Assembly: GCF_008923365.1 (NCBI RefSeq)
Contig: NZ_WBMR01000010.1
Location: 33,328-97,327 of the forward strand
Length of the DNA: 64,000 nt
Reading direction: 5' to 3'
From: Actinomadura montaniterrae
GTDB lineage: Bacteria > Actinomycetota > Actinomycetes > Streptosporangiales > Streptosporangiaceae
The position numbers and the translations under genes are program-made. The notes below the pieces were generated by a model. That model had not been told where the DNA came from, ran no database searches, and worked only from the letters and a program-made list of their open reading frames with translations. Positions 42,098 through 50,629 of this stretch are shown one piece after another. The stretch's first letter is position 1; each line of letters begins with the position of its first letter.

Positions 42098-43552
42098 TCA
42101 TTCTTCGACCGGGTCCGCCGTCCGGGCCGCCGCGATCGACGCGACGCGGCCCCGCGCGCAGAACCAGCCGGCCACCAGCGCGGCGATGATCACCGGGACG
42201 GCCAGCACGGTCTTGTGGCCCTCGCCGTCGTAGTCGAACCACATCAGCACGACGACCGCGGCGAGGAACGCCAGCGTGACGATCTCGGTGACCGGCGAGC
42301 CCGGCAGCCGGTAGGACGGCCGGGACAGCGCGCCGGTGCGGGTCCGCCGCACGAACAGCAGGTGCGAGATCATGATCATCGCCCAGGTGCCGAGGATGCC
42401 GATCGCCGCGAAGTTCAGCACGATCTCGAAGGCGTCCTTGGGGACCCACGCGTTCAGCCCGACGCCGAGCACGCAGATCGCCGTGGTCATCAGGATGCCG
42501 CCGTAGGGCACCTGCGACCGGCTCATCGCCATGGTGAACCGGGGCGCCGACCCGGAGGCGCCGAGCGAGCGCAGGATCCGGCCGGTGGAGTACAGCCCGG
42601 AGTTCAGGCTGGACAGCGCCGCGGTGAGCACGATGAGGTTCATCACGCCGCCGGCGGCGGGCACGCCGAGCTTGGACAGCACGGTGACGAAGGGGCTCTC
42701 GCCGTCCTTGTAGGCGCTCCACGGGAGAAGCATCGTGAGCAGCAGCACCGACCCCACGTAGAACACCAGGATCCGCCAGACGATCGAGTTGATCGCCTTC
42801 GGCATGACCTTCTCGGGATTCTCGGTCTCCCCGGCGGCGACGCCGACCAGCTCCGTGGAGGCGTAGGCGAACACGACGCCCTGCACGACCACGAGCATCG
42901 GCAGCACGCCCTTGGGGAAGACGCCGCCGTGGTCGAAGATCGTCAGCGGTCCGGCGTCCTGCGCACCGACCTTGTGGCCGGTGACGACCAGCACGATGCC
43001 GATGCACATGAACGCGACGAGAGCGCCCACCTTGACGATGGAGAACCAGAACTCCAGCTCGCCGAAGATGCGCACCGAGATGAGGTTGATGGTGACGACG
43101 ACCGCGAGCGCGATCAGCGCGAGCACCCATTGCGGGACGCTCGTGAACGCCTTCCAGTAGTGGATGTAGAGCGCGATCGCCGTGATGTCGACGATGCCGG
43201 TCGTGGACCAGTTCAGGAAGTGCATCCAGCCCGCGACGAACGCGCCCTTCTCGCCCATGAACTCGCGCGAGTAGGAGACGAAGGACCCCGACGACGGGCG
43301 GTGCAGGACCAGCTCGCCGAGCGCCCGCACCACCATGAACGAGAAGAACCCGCAGACCGCGTAGGCGATGGCCAGGGACGGTCCGGCGCTGGCCAGCCGT
43401 CCGCCGGCGCCGAGGAACAGCCCGGTGCCGATCGCCCCGCCGATCGCGATCATGTTGACGTGGCGGGTCTTGAGGGACTTGCGGTAGCCGGCGTCGCCCG
43501 CGTCGACGTGCGACGCCGCGGCCGGTGCCGTCCTCAAATCCTGCTCGCTCAC
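42098..43552 (-). CDS. Amino acid permease (APC superfamily)
   Basis: A 484-residue transporter with 12 spans. Typical marks: [24 protein letters not shown] (unwound helix 1), [26 protein letters not shown], the [28 protein letters not shown] region and the later [15 protein letters not shown] (helix 6-7). This is the proton-coupled amino-acid permease group (AnsP/GabP/LysP relatives); specificity is not readable. A TTGACA promoter element and a dyad lie upstream on the minus strand. Confidence 0.88.
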   Translation of the reverse strand: MSEQDLRTAPAAASHVDAGDAGYRKSLKTRHVNMIAIGGAIGTGLFLGAGGRLASAGPSLAIAYAVCGFFSFMVVRALGELVLHRPSSGSFVSYSREFMGEKGAFVAGWMHFLNWSTTGIVDITAIALYIHYWKAFTSVPQWVLALIALAVVVTINLISVRIFGELEFWFSIVKVGALVAFMCIGIVLVVTGHKVGAQDAGPLTIFDHGGVFPKGVLPMLVVVQGVVFAYASTELVGVAAGETENPEKVMPKAINSIVWRILVFYVGSVLLLTMLLPWSAYKDGESPFVTVLSKLGVPAAGGVMNLIVLTAALSSLNSGLYSTGRILRSLGASGSAPRFTMAMSRSQVPYGGILMTTAICVLGVGLNAWVPKDAFEIVLNFAAIGILGTWAMIMISHLLFVRRTRTGALSRPSYRLPGSPVTEIVTLAFLAAVVVLMWFDYDGEGHKTVLAVPVIIAALVAGWFCARGRVASIAAARTADPVEE

Positions 43553-43600
43553 GCCTCGTTACCGCCTTTCCACGGGGTGTCGCCTCGATGGCCCGGTGCA

Positions 43601-43628
43601 GTTTCGGTCATGGAACCGAAACTGTCAA
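43601..43628 (-). promoter_or_regulatory. Promoter element and dyad upstream of the permease
   Basis: On the minus strand TTGACA (43628-43623) is followed directly by a perfect dyad, GTTTCGGT (43601-43608) / ACCGAAAC (43615-43622), with a 6-base spacer. The dyad therefore fills the -35/-10 spacer, an ideal place for a repressor. The -10 is not clear. Confidence 0.5.
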
Positions 43629-43687
43629 AACGCTGCCCAAAATGACCTTGATGTAACTTCCGTGCGCCATGCCGTAGGTTCTCGGGT

Positions 43688-44188
43688 ATGGGGTCGCCGC
43701 TGGTGCTGCTGGACGTAGACGGGGTTCTCAATCCGTTCGAAAGGCCGCACCGGGGCTACCGCCGGCATCGCTGCTCGCCCAACGGCGTCACCTTCCGCCT
43801 CTGGCTGAACGCCGCGCACGGGCCGGCGCTGCTCGAGCTGGCCGAGGCCGCCGGCGCCGAGCTGGCCTGGGCGAGCTACTGGTGCGACAACGCCAACGAG
43901 TGGATCTCGCCCCGGGTCGGGCTGCCCCGGCTGCCGTTCGTCCCGATCCCGCGGTTCCCGGGCATCGAGGAGGGGCGCACCCTCGGCGCGTGGAAGGCCC
44001 GGCACGTCGCGGCGTGGGCCGAGCGGAGGCCGTTCGTGTGGTTCGAGGACGAGCCCGACGCGACGGAGTGCATCGCCGCCGAGGAGGGCGTCGCCGACCA
44101 CCTCCTCGTCGCCGTGGACCCGCTGCTGGGCCTCACCGACGACGATCTGGAGCGCGGCGCGGCATGGCTGCGCGCCCTGGCCGACTGA
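43688..44188 (+). CDS. HAD-like protein (SAK-type HAD domain)
   Basis: A 166-residue protein with the HAD phosphatase motif I at its start (LVLLDVDGVLNPF) and an acidic motif late in the chain (VWFEDEPDATE). The middle WLNAAHGPALLELAEAAGAELAWASYW is typical of the small HAD family first described in fused 'Swiss Army Knife' RNA-repair proteins but also common alone. Probably a phosphatase acting on nucleic-acid ends or a nucleotide; not proven. The ATG has no ribosome site; TAGGTT just upstream suggests a leaderless transcript. Confidence 0.72.
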   Translation: MGSPLVLLDVDGVLNPFERPHRGYRRHRCSPNGVTFRLWLNAAHGPALLELAEAAGAELAWASYWCDNANEWISPRVGLPRLPFVPIPRFPGIEEGRTLGAWKARHVAAWAERRPFVWFEDEPDATECIAAEEGVADHLLVAVDPLLGLTDDDLERGAAWLRALAD

Positions 44189-44318
44189 TCGAACCGCCGG
44201 ACGCCACATCGCCGGCGCACGACCGGCGGGCCGGCTCTTGTCAGGGGCCGCTTACGGGCGCGGACCCGCGCGGGGCAGGATGGTGCTCCGCGTTCCGCGA
44301 CCTGACGAAGGAGTGCCC

Positions 44319-45080
44319 ATGAGTTCTCTCGCCGGCCGTACGGCCCTGGTCACCGGCGGCGGCCGGGGGATCGGCCGCGCCATCGCGCTGGCCCTCGCCG
44401 CCGGCGGCGCCCGCGTCGCGATCGCCTACCGGCGCGACGAGGAGGCCGCCCGCAAGACCGTCGCCGACATTGAGGCCGCCGGGTCGCGCGGCCACGCCTT
44501 CCAGGCGTCCGTCGACGACCTCGACGCCTGCCGGGCGCTCGCCGCCGCGGTCGAGGAGGAGCTCGGCGGGCTGGACATCCTCGTGCACAGCGCCGGGATC
44601 GCCAGCCGCGGCAACAGCGTCGCCGACACCGACCCCGCCGAGCTGGAGCGGGTGCTGCGCGTGCACGCCTTCGGCCCGCACCACCTCAGCCAGGCGCTGA
44701 TCCCGTTGATGCGGCGCGCCGAACGCAGCGACATCGTGTTCGTGTCCAGCGTGGTCACCGACCTGATGCACGCCAACTCGGGGCCCTACGCCATGGGCAA
44801 GGCGGCCCAGGAGGCACTGGCACAGGTGCTGTCGAAGGAGGAGCGCGCCAACGGCATGCACGTCAACGTGGTCGCGCCGGGCGTCGTGGACACCGACATG
44901 GGGCGGCGGCTGGTGCGCGCCACGATGGGGGTCGACGACATCCGGCAGGTGGACGCCGCGTCCCCCTACGGGCACGTCTGCACTCCCGAGGAGGTCGCCG
45001 ACGTCGTCCGGTTCCTGGTGTCGGACGGCGCGTCCTACCTGACCGGGCAGCGCATCGTCATCGACGGCGGCACGTTCTAG
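44319..45080 (+). CDS. SDR-family oxidoreductase (FabG-like)
   Basis: A 253-residue classical short-chain dehydrogenase: VTGGGRGIGRAIALAL, HSAGIASRG, catalytic FVSSVV Ser and YAMGKAA (Y-x-x-x-K), and YLTGQRIVIDGG at the end. Probably NADP-dependent with a 3-oxoacyl or sugar substrate, not determinable. AAGGAG lies 5 bases before the ATG. It is convergent with the Nudix gene across a GC palindrome. Confidence 0.87.
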   Translation: MSSLAGRTALVTGGGRGIGRAIALALAAGGARVAIAYRRDEEAARKTVADIEAAGSRGHAFQASVDDLDACRALAAAVEEELGGLDILVHSAGIASRGNSVADTDPAELERVLRVHAFGPHHLSQALIPLMRRAERSDIVFVSSVVTDLMHANSGPYAMGKAAQEALAQVLSKEERANGMHVNVVAPGVVDTDMGRRLVRATMGVDDIRQVDAASPYGHVCTPEEVADVVRFLVSDGASYLTGQRIVIDGGTF

Positions 45081-45084
45081 CCCC

Positions 45085-45102
45085 CGGGCCCGGCCGGGCC
45101 CG
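45085..45102. terminator. 18-bp perfect GC palindrome between convergent genes
   Basis: CGGGCCCGGCCGGGCCCG is its own reverse complement and fills nearly all of the 22-base gap between the convergent SDR and Nudix genes, abutting the Nudix stop. A probable shared terminator, though it has no loop bases of its own. Confidence 0.45.
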
Positions 45103-45747
45103 CTAGTTGCGGGTCCAGTCGGGCTGGGCGAAGTCCGCGACCCTGGCCTGGCGCCCGAGCAGCACCACCTCGCGGAACTGCCACAGCATGGCGCCGGTCG
45201 GGGCGTGCACCCGCCAGTCCGGCGCGAGCCACATCTGCAGCAGGCTGCCGCCGTCCGGGAGCGGCACCCACCTCGGGGTGTCGTCGTCGGTCAGCTTGCG
45301 CAGGCTCGTGTAATGGACGGAATGGACCTCGTCCGGGTTCGGCGCGAGCGGCCCGGGATTCTCGAGCACGACCACGATCGGCGTGATCGCGAAACCGGAC
45401 GCGGCGGGGAAGTCGTCCAGCCGGCCGACCACGTCGCCCGGGCCCGCGGCCAGGCCGATCTCCTCGTGCATCTCCCGCAGCGCGGCCTCCTCGGCGGTCT
45501 CGCCGTCCTCCAGCCGGCCGCCCGGCAGGCCCCACTGCCCGGCGTTGCGGCCCCGGTACGCCCGCTTGATCAGGATCACCGACGGGACGCCGCCGTCCTC
45601 GACCGCGCACAGCACGACCCCGGCGCGGCGCAGGCCCGGCGCGTCCGGGACGGTGGTGTGCTCGAACCCGGCCAGCCGCTCCGCGGCGAGCCGGTGGAAG
45701 GCCGTCAGGTCATCGAGGGGGCCGGGGGCCGGGAGGGGGTCCGTCAT
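45103..45747 (-). CDS. Nudix hydrolase
   Basis: A 214-residue Nudix enzyme. The Nudix box is complete: GGRLEDGETAEEAALREMHEE followed by I-G-L (G-x5-E-x7-R-E-U-x-E-E-x-G-U). Upstream, ILIKRAYRGRNAGQWGLPG resembles CoA/ADPR pyrophosphatases. It hydrolyses a nucleoside diphosphate linked to another group; the substrate is unknown. Its start overlaps the end of the upstream AraC gene by 38 bases, so the two are on one transcript. Confidence 0.86.
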   Translation of the reverse strand: MTDPLPAPGPLDDLTAFHRLAAERLAGFEHTTVPDAPGLRRAGVVLCAVEDGGVPSVILIKRAYRGRNAGQWGLPGGRLEDGETAEEAALREMHEEIGLAAGPGDVVGRLDDFPAASGFAITPIVVVLENPGPLAPNPDEVHSVHYTSLRKLTDDDTPRWVPLPDGGSLLQMWLAPDWRVHAPTGAMLWQFREVVLLGRQARVADFAQPDWTRN

Positions 45748-46582
45748 GTCCCGATCCTGCCAGTCCCTCCTCGCGCGCGTACCGGGCGGGGGAGGTGCCG
45801 ACGGCGGCGGTGAAGTCGCGGATGAAGTGGGCCTGGTCGGCGTAGCCCAGCTCGGCGGCCAGCCCCGCCCAGTCGACCTGCGTGCCCGCCGCGGCCCGCT
45901 CGGCCGCCTCCATCATCCGGAACCTGCGGATCACCCATTTCGGGCCGATCCCGACGTACTCGTGGAACAGCCGCTGCAGGCTGCGCGGGCTCACGCCCTC
46001 GTCCCGGGCCAGCTCCGCGACGCGGACGACGCCCGGACGTCCCGCGATCCGCCCGACGATCGCGGCGGCCCGCTCGGCCGACGGGTCGGGCTCCGGCCGC
46101 AGGCCGGTGAGGAACGCCTCCAGCCGCGCGACGGCCTCCGCGTCGCCGGACGTACCGAAGATCTCCGCGGCCAGGGCGAGGCCCGGCTCGCCGAACACCT
46201 CGTCCACGGCCGCGAACCGGCCGGTCAGCGCGGACACGGGGCCGTCCAGGAACGGCCGGAACCCGCCCGGGCGGAACGCCGCGCCGATCACGCGGCCCTC
46301 GTCCGCGATCTCCTCCACGAAGTCGTCGCGCACCACCCCGACGATCCGCGCCCGCGTCGCGCCGCTCGTCAGGTAGCTGGTGAAGGTCACGTGCACCGAC
46401 GGCCGGGTCAGCACCCGCTGCCGGTGCGGCGGCCGCCCCCGCAGGTCCCAGCGCAGCACCCAGAAGGACTCCACGAACGCCGAGAGGGCGGGCGCCGGGG
46501 CCACCCGCCGGACCTGGAAGCGCTCCAGGCCCGTCCGCGCGTGCAGGATTCCGCGCGTCCCGCCGGGTAGGGATCGGCCCAT
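45710..46582 (-). CDS. AraC-family transcriptional regulator
   Basis: A 290-residue regulator. The N-terminal sensor (SAFVESFWVLRWDLRG, VIGAAFRPGGFRPFL) is the cupin-like type common in actinobacteria; the C-terminus has two HTH units, VAELARDEGVSPRSLQRLFHEYVGIGPKWVIRRFRM and the second starting LAAELGYADQAHFIRDF. It is divergent from the TIGR03086-type gene and precedes the Nudix gene with 38 bases overlap. The start is not well supported by a ribosome site. Confidence 0.87.
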   Translation of the reverse strand: MGRSLPGGTRGILHARTGLERFQVRRVAPAPALSAFVESFWVLRWDLRGRPPHRQRVLTRPSVHVTFTSYLTSGATRARIVGVVRDDFVEEIADEGRVIGAAFRPGGFRPFLDGPVSALTGRFAAVDEVFGEPGLALAAEIFGTSGDAEAVARLEAFLTGLRPEPDPSAERAAAIVGRIAGRPGVVRVAELARDEGVSPRSLQRLFHEYVGIGPKWVIRRFRMMEAAERAAAGTQVDWAGLAAELGYADQAHFIRDFTAAVGTSPARYAREEGLAGSGHDGPPPGPRPPR

Positions 46583-46678
46583 CAGGCCAGGCTAGCGGTG
46601 TCGCGTTTCTTCAAGACCCCCCGCGGCGGCCCGGCCTAGCGTGGAGACATGTTCGAACGGATGAGCGAAGGAGTCGTC

Positions 46679-47257
46679 ATGGACATCCGGAGGCAGATGC
46701 GGCCCGCCGCGGACGCCGCGGCGCGGATCGTCCTGGAGGTGCCGCAGGACCGCCTGGACGCGCCGACGCCGTGCCCGGACTGGGACGTGCGCGCGCTGGT
46801 CAACCACCTGATCCTGTGGAACGCGCGGGGCGAGACCGCCGCCCGCAGGGAGCCCGTGACCGGGCCGGGCGAGGACCACGACTTCACCGCCGAGCCCGAC
46901 TGGGCCGAGCGGTTCGAGGAGCAGGCCCGCAGGACCGCCGACGCCTGGAGCGAACCCGCCGCCTGGGACGGCAACACCAGCCTCACCGGCAACAAGGAGG
47001 GCATGCCCGCGGCGTTCATCGCCGGGATCGTCTTCGGCGAGTGCGTCGTGCACGGCTGGGACCTCGCCGTCGCCACCGGCCGCGAGCCCGCCTTCCCGCC
47101 CGAGGTCGTCGAGGCCGCCTGGGAGCAGCTCGTCCCCACCGCGGAGATCAGCCGCAAGTACGGCGCGTTCGGCCCCGAGGTCGCGGTCCCGGAGGACGCG
47201 CCGCTGCTCGACCGCGTCCTCGGGCTCGCCGGCCGCGACCCGTACTGGAAGCCCTGA
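46679..47257 (+). CDS. TIGR03086-type metal-binding protein (DinB/MDMPI-like)
   Basis: A 192-residue helical-bundle protein related to mycothiol-dependent maleylpyruvate isomerase N-domains. Seen: the N-terminal helix [39 protein letters not shown] with a conserved His, and [17 protein letters not shown] with the second His site (H-x-W-D). Such proteins probably act with mycothiol. I start at 46679, which has AAGGAG 6 bases upstream; ATG at 46649 is the alternative. Divergent from the AraC gene, its likely regulator. Confidence 0.82.
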   Translation: MDIRRQMRPAADAAARIVLEVPQDRLDAPTPCPDWDVRALVNHLILWNARGETAARREPVTGPGEDHDFTAEPDWAERFEEQARRTADAWSEPAAWDGNTSLTGNKEGMPAAFIAGIVFGECVVHGWDLAVATGREPAFPPEVVEAAWEQLVPTAEISRKYGAFGPEVAVPEDAPLLDRVLGLAGRDPYWKP

Positions 47258-47342
47258 CGGGCGTCCGGCGCCGCGGGGCGGGCGGCGCGCCGCGCCGGTG
47301 TCCGGGCGCGAGCGGGGGCCCGCGCGCTCTACCCTTGAGGGC

Positions 47343-48743
47343 ATGTCAACGAGTTCTTCGATCCGGGTACGTTTCGCGCCGTCGCCGACCGGCATGTTCC
47401 ACGTCGGCGGCGCCCGCTCCGCGCTGTTCAACTGGGTGATGGCGGCCCAGTCGGGCGGCACGCTCGTACTGCGGATCGAGGACACCGACGCCTCCCGCAA
47501 CAGCCCCGAGTGGACCGAGGGCATCATCCGCGCCCTGGCCTGGCTCGGTATGGACGGCGAGCAGTACGAGGGCCCCTACTTCCAGTCCGCCAACGCCGAC
47601 AAGCACGTCGAGGCCGCCCGGACGCTGCGGGAGCAGGGCCGCGCCTACTACTGCGACTGCACCCGCGAGGCCGTGATCGCCCGCACCGGCGACCAGCACA
47701 AGGGCTACGACGGGTTCTGCCGCGACCGCGGCCTGGAGGCCGGCCCCGGGCGCGCCCTGCGGTTCCGCACCCCCGACGAGGGCCAGACCACCGTCGTCGA
47801 CCTGCTGCGCGGCAAGCCCGTCTTCGAGAACGCCGTCCTGGAGGACTTCGTCATCGCCCGCGCCGACGGGTCGGTCACGTTCCTGCTGGCCAACGCCGTC
47901 GACGACATGAGCCAGGGCATCACCCACGTCGTGCGCGGCGAGGAGCACCTGTCGAACGCGCCCAAGCAGCAGCTGCTGTGGGAGGCGCTCGGCGGCGAGC
48001 CGCCCGTCTGGGCGCACGTCCCGGTGATCGTCAACGAGAAGCGGCAGAAGCTGTCCAAGCGCCGCGACAAGGTCGCGCTGGAGGACTACCGGGCCGAGGG
48101 CTACCTCGCCGAGGCGATGCGCAACTACCTGATGCTGCTCGGCTGGGCGCCGTCGGGCGACCGCGAGATCGTCCCGTGGGACGTGATCGTCGACGAGTTC
48201 CGCATCGAGGACGTCAACTCCTCGCCGGCGTTCTTCGACGTCAAGAAGCTGCGCGCGATCAACGGCGAGTACATCCGGGCGCTGCCGGAGCAGAAGTTCA
48301 TCGCCGAGTGCCTGCCGTTCCTGCAGGAGGCGCCGTTCGACGTGGACGTCGCGGTGTTCGCCGAGCTGGCGCCGCTCGCGCAGACCCGCGTCGCGCTGCT
48401 GTCGGAGATCGTCCAGATGATCGACTTCGCGTTCCTGGACGAGCCGCCGGAGGACGAGCAGTCCTGGAACAAGGCGATGAAGGAGCCCGCCGCGGACATC
48501 CTCGCCGCCGCCGAGGCCGCCTACCAGGACGCGCCGTGGAACGCCGCCGAGCTGAAGGACCGGCTGGAGGCCATCGGCACCGAGCGCGGTCTCAAGCTCG
48601 GTAAGACGCAGGCGCCCGTCCGCGTCGCCGTCACCGGCCGCACCGTGGGCCTGCCGCTGTTCGAGTCCCTGGAGATCCTCGGCCGGGAGCGGACCCTCGC
48701 CCGCATCGCCGCCGCCCGCGCGAAGCTCGCCGCGTCCTCCTGA
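47343..48743 (+). CDS. gltX: Glutamate-tRNA ligase, possibly a second copy
   Basis: A 466-residue class I tRNA synthetase that charges tRNA-Glu. Seen: [20 protein letters not shown] with the HIGH-equivalent [41 protein letters not shown], and KLSKRRDKV, the KMSKS-equivalent. The [12 protein letters not shown] form differs from the PHVGL-type motif I expect in the housekeeping actinobacterial enzyme, and no tRNA genes lie near, so this may be a paralogue. The gene probably starts close to its transcript end: TACCCT is only about 7 bases before the ATG. Confidence 0.88.
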   Translation: MSTSSSIRVRFAPSPTGMFHVGGARSALFNWVMAAQSGGTLVLRIEDTDASRNSPEWTEGIIRALAWLGMDGEQYEGPYFQSANADKHVEAARTLREQGRAYYCDCTREAVIARTGDQHKGYDGFCRDRGLEAGPGRALRFRTPDEGQTTVVDLLRGKPVFENAVLEDFVIARADGSVTFLLANAVDDMSQGITHVVRGEEHLSNAPKQQLLWEALGGEPPVWAHVPVIVNEKRQKLSKRRDKVALEDYRAEGYLAEAMRNYLMLLGWAPSGDREIVPWDVIVDEFRIEDVNSSPAFFDVKKLRAINGEYIRALPEQKFIAECLPFLQEAPFDVDVAVFAELAPLAQTRVALLSEIVQMIDFAFLDEPPEDEQSWNKAMKEPAADILAAAEAAYQDAPWNAAELKDRLEAIGTERGLKLGKTQAPVRVAVTGRTVGLPLFESLEILGRERTLARIAAARAKLAASS

Positions 48744-48755
48744 CCCGGCGCGGGG

Positions 48756-49784
48756 CTACCGGAACGTGACGGCCCCGGGGAAGTGGCCGGACGCGCACAT
48801 GAACGGCATCCGGCCCGGCCCCGGGGCGCCCAGGTCGACGCGGGTCTCGCCCGTCGCGGGCAGGTACACGTCCTTGTCGCGGCTCGGGATGGTGAACACC
48901 CGCATGTGCCCTGAGGTGTGCCGAGTCCGCAGGACGAGGACGGTGTGGACACGGGCCCGCGCAGTGAGCAGCGCGGGCCGGTAGCCCTGGTTCAGCGCCC
49001 AGATCGTCACGACCTGGGTGCCGGACGCGTCCGTCCGGACGAACCGGGCCGAGTCGGCCGCGGCGGTCGCCCCGCCGCCGGACGGGAGCCAGCCGCCGAG
49101 TCGCAGCCCCGACAGCAGCGTCCAGCCGGACACCGCGAGCAGCGCCACGGCGAGCAGCGCGGTCAGCCGCCCCCGCAGCAGCGCCATCGTCCGCCCGACG
49201 GTGACGCCGATGAGCCCGAACAGTGGCGCCGTCCCGAGCACGAACGCGGCCATCACCACCGCGCCGCCGACCGCGGAACGCGACGTGACGGCCAGCAGCT
49301 CCGCCGACAGCGTCAGCCCGCACGGCACCAGCACCGTCGCCGCGCCCAGCAGCACGGGCCGCCCGGACCGTCCGGCTCGGGGCGGATGGCAGCCCTCCCC
49401 GCCGTCGCCCGGCTCGGACTCGGACGAGGACGCTCCGTCCCGTCTCAGCAGGCGGCGCACCGGCCGGAAACCCAGCAGATCGAGGGCGAACAGCGCCAGC
49501 ACCGCGGCGGCCGCCGCCAGCAGGGTCCCGCGGACGCGAGGCCCCGGCTGCACCGCGCCGCCCACCAGCCCGAGCAGCGCGCCCAGCGCCGCATGCGAGG
49601 CCAGCTTCGCCGCCAGGAACACCGACACCTGCCGGACCGGACGCGTCCCCGCCTGACCGGAACCGGCGCCCGCCGCACCGCCCACCGCGCCCGTCAGCAG
49701 GCCGAACTGCGTCGCCGCGCACGTGGTGCCGCCCGCCAGCAGGCCCGCCCCGGCGCCCGCGAGGAACAGCCCCGCGACGTCCAC
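48756..49784 (-). CDS. TauE/UreH-like membrane protein fused to a cupredoxin-like domain
   Basis: A 342-residue protein. About six spans (residues 5-245) carry two Cys-bearing motifs near helix starts, GGTTCAATQFGLLTG and TVLVPCGLTLSAELLA, as in the UreH/DsbD-like transporters that handle copper or nickel. The C-terminal 95 residues form a cupredoxin-like domain ending GRMPFMCASGHFPGAVTF, which supplies Cys, Met and His as possible copper ligands. A copper-handling membrane protein is likely (inference). GTG start with GGGAGG 7 bases upstream. Convergent with gltX after 12 bases. Confidence 0.78.
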   Translation of the reverse strand: MDVAGLFLAGAGAGLLAGGTTCAATQFGLLTGAVGGAAGAGSGQAGTRPVRQVSVFLAAKLASHAALGALLGLVGGAVQPGPRVRGTLLAAAAAVLALFALDLLGFRPVRRLLRRDGASSSESEPGDGGEGCHPPRAGRSGRPVLLGAATVLVPCGLTLSAELLAVTSRSAVGGAVVMAAFVLGTAPLFGLIGVTVGRTMALLRGRLTALLAVALLAVSGWTLLSGLRLGGWLPSGGGATAAADSARFVRTDASGTQVVTIWALNQGYRPALLTARARVHTVLVLRTRHTSGHMRVFTIPSRDKDVYLPATGETRVDLGAPGPGRMPFMCASGHFPGAVTFR

Positions 49785-49881
49785 GGCCCACCTCCCGGCG
49801 GGACCATCCCCGGCGCGGCAGGGCGCAAAGCGTCACTGACCGGACACGGCCAGTCGATCACCCCGGAGCCGGGGCGGCGGC

Positions 49882-50538
49882 TCAGCCGCCGGGCCGCAGC
49901 GCCTCGCGCAGCGCCGTCAGGCGCCGCTCCAGCTCGTCGTACTCGCCGCGCAGCGCCGGCGGCAGATGCTTCCCGACGGTCTCGGCCTGTTCGGACACCG
50001 CCGCCAGATGCTCGGCGACCTGCGGGTCGTCGGACCGCGGGGCCTCCGCCGCGTCATCGGAGCGCCCGGCGTCCCGCGCCTTCAGCAGCGTCGACTGCTC
50101 GCGCAGCAGCGCGGCCTGCTCCCGCAGCAGCGCCGTCTGGTCGCGCAGCTGCTTGTTCTTGGTGTGCAGCTCCACGAACACCGACACCTTCGCGCGCAGC
50201 ACCCACGGGTCGAACGGCTTGGAGATGAAGTCGACCGCGCCCGCCGCGTACCCGCGGAACGCGTAGTCGGGATCGCTGTTCACCGCCGTCAGGAAGATGA
50301 TCGGCAGGTCGCGGGTCTTCTTGCGGCGCTTGATGTCGCGCGCCGTCTCGAACCCGTCCATCCCCGGCATGACGACGTCCAGCAGGATGACCGCGTACTC
50401 GTCGGTGAGCAGCGCCTTCAGCGCCTCCTCGCCGGACCGCGCCCGGACCAGGTCCTGATCGAGCGAACTGAGGATGGCCTCCAGCGCGATCAGGTTCTCC
50501 TCGCGGTCGTCCACGAGCAGGATCTTCGCCTTGTCGTC
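49882..50538 (-). CDS. Response regulator with C-terminal coiled coil
   Basis: A 218-residue protein: receiver domain ILLVDDREENLIALEAIL with phosphoacceptor Asp in VILLDVVMPGMDG, IFLTAV and ISKPFDP; then a heptad-like repeat (QLRDQTALLREQAALLREQ) and a charged helical tail. No DNA-binding or enzymatic output is present, so it probably acts as a phospho-switch by protein contact. GTG start at 50538 has GGAGAG 7 bases upstream. It lies 91 bases downstream of the hybrid kinase and is its likely partner. Confidence 0.87.
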   Translation of the reverse strand, partial: DDKAKILLVDDREENLIALEAILSSLDQDLVRARSGEEALKALLTDEYAVILLDVVMPGMDGFETARDIKRRKKTRDLPIIFLTAVNSDPDYAFRGYAAGAVDFISKPFDPWVLRAKVSVFVELHTKNKQLRDQTALLREQAALLREQSTLLKARDAGRSDDAAEAPRSDDPQVAEHLAAVSEQAETVGKHLPPALRGEYDELERRLTALREALRPGG

Positions 50539-50629
50539 CACGCGTCGTCTCTCCGATTCCGGTCCGGCCTCCCGCCGCGAAGCCACGCCCATGCCCACGG
50601 CGACCCTACCTGCCAGGCGACTCCTCTCC

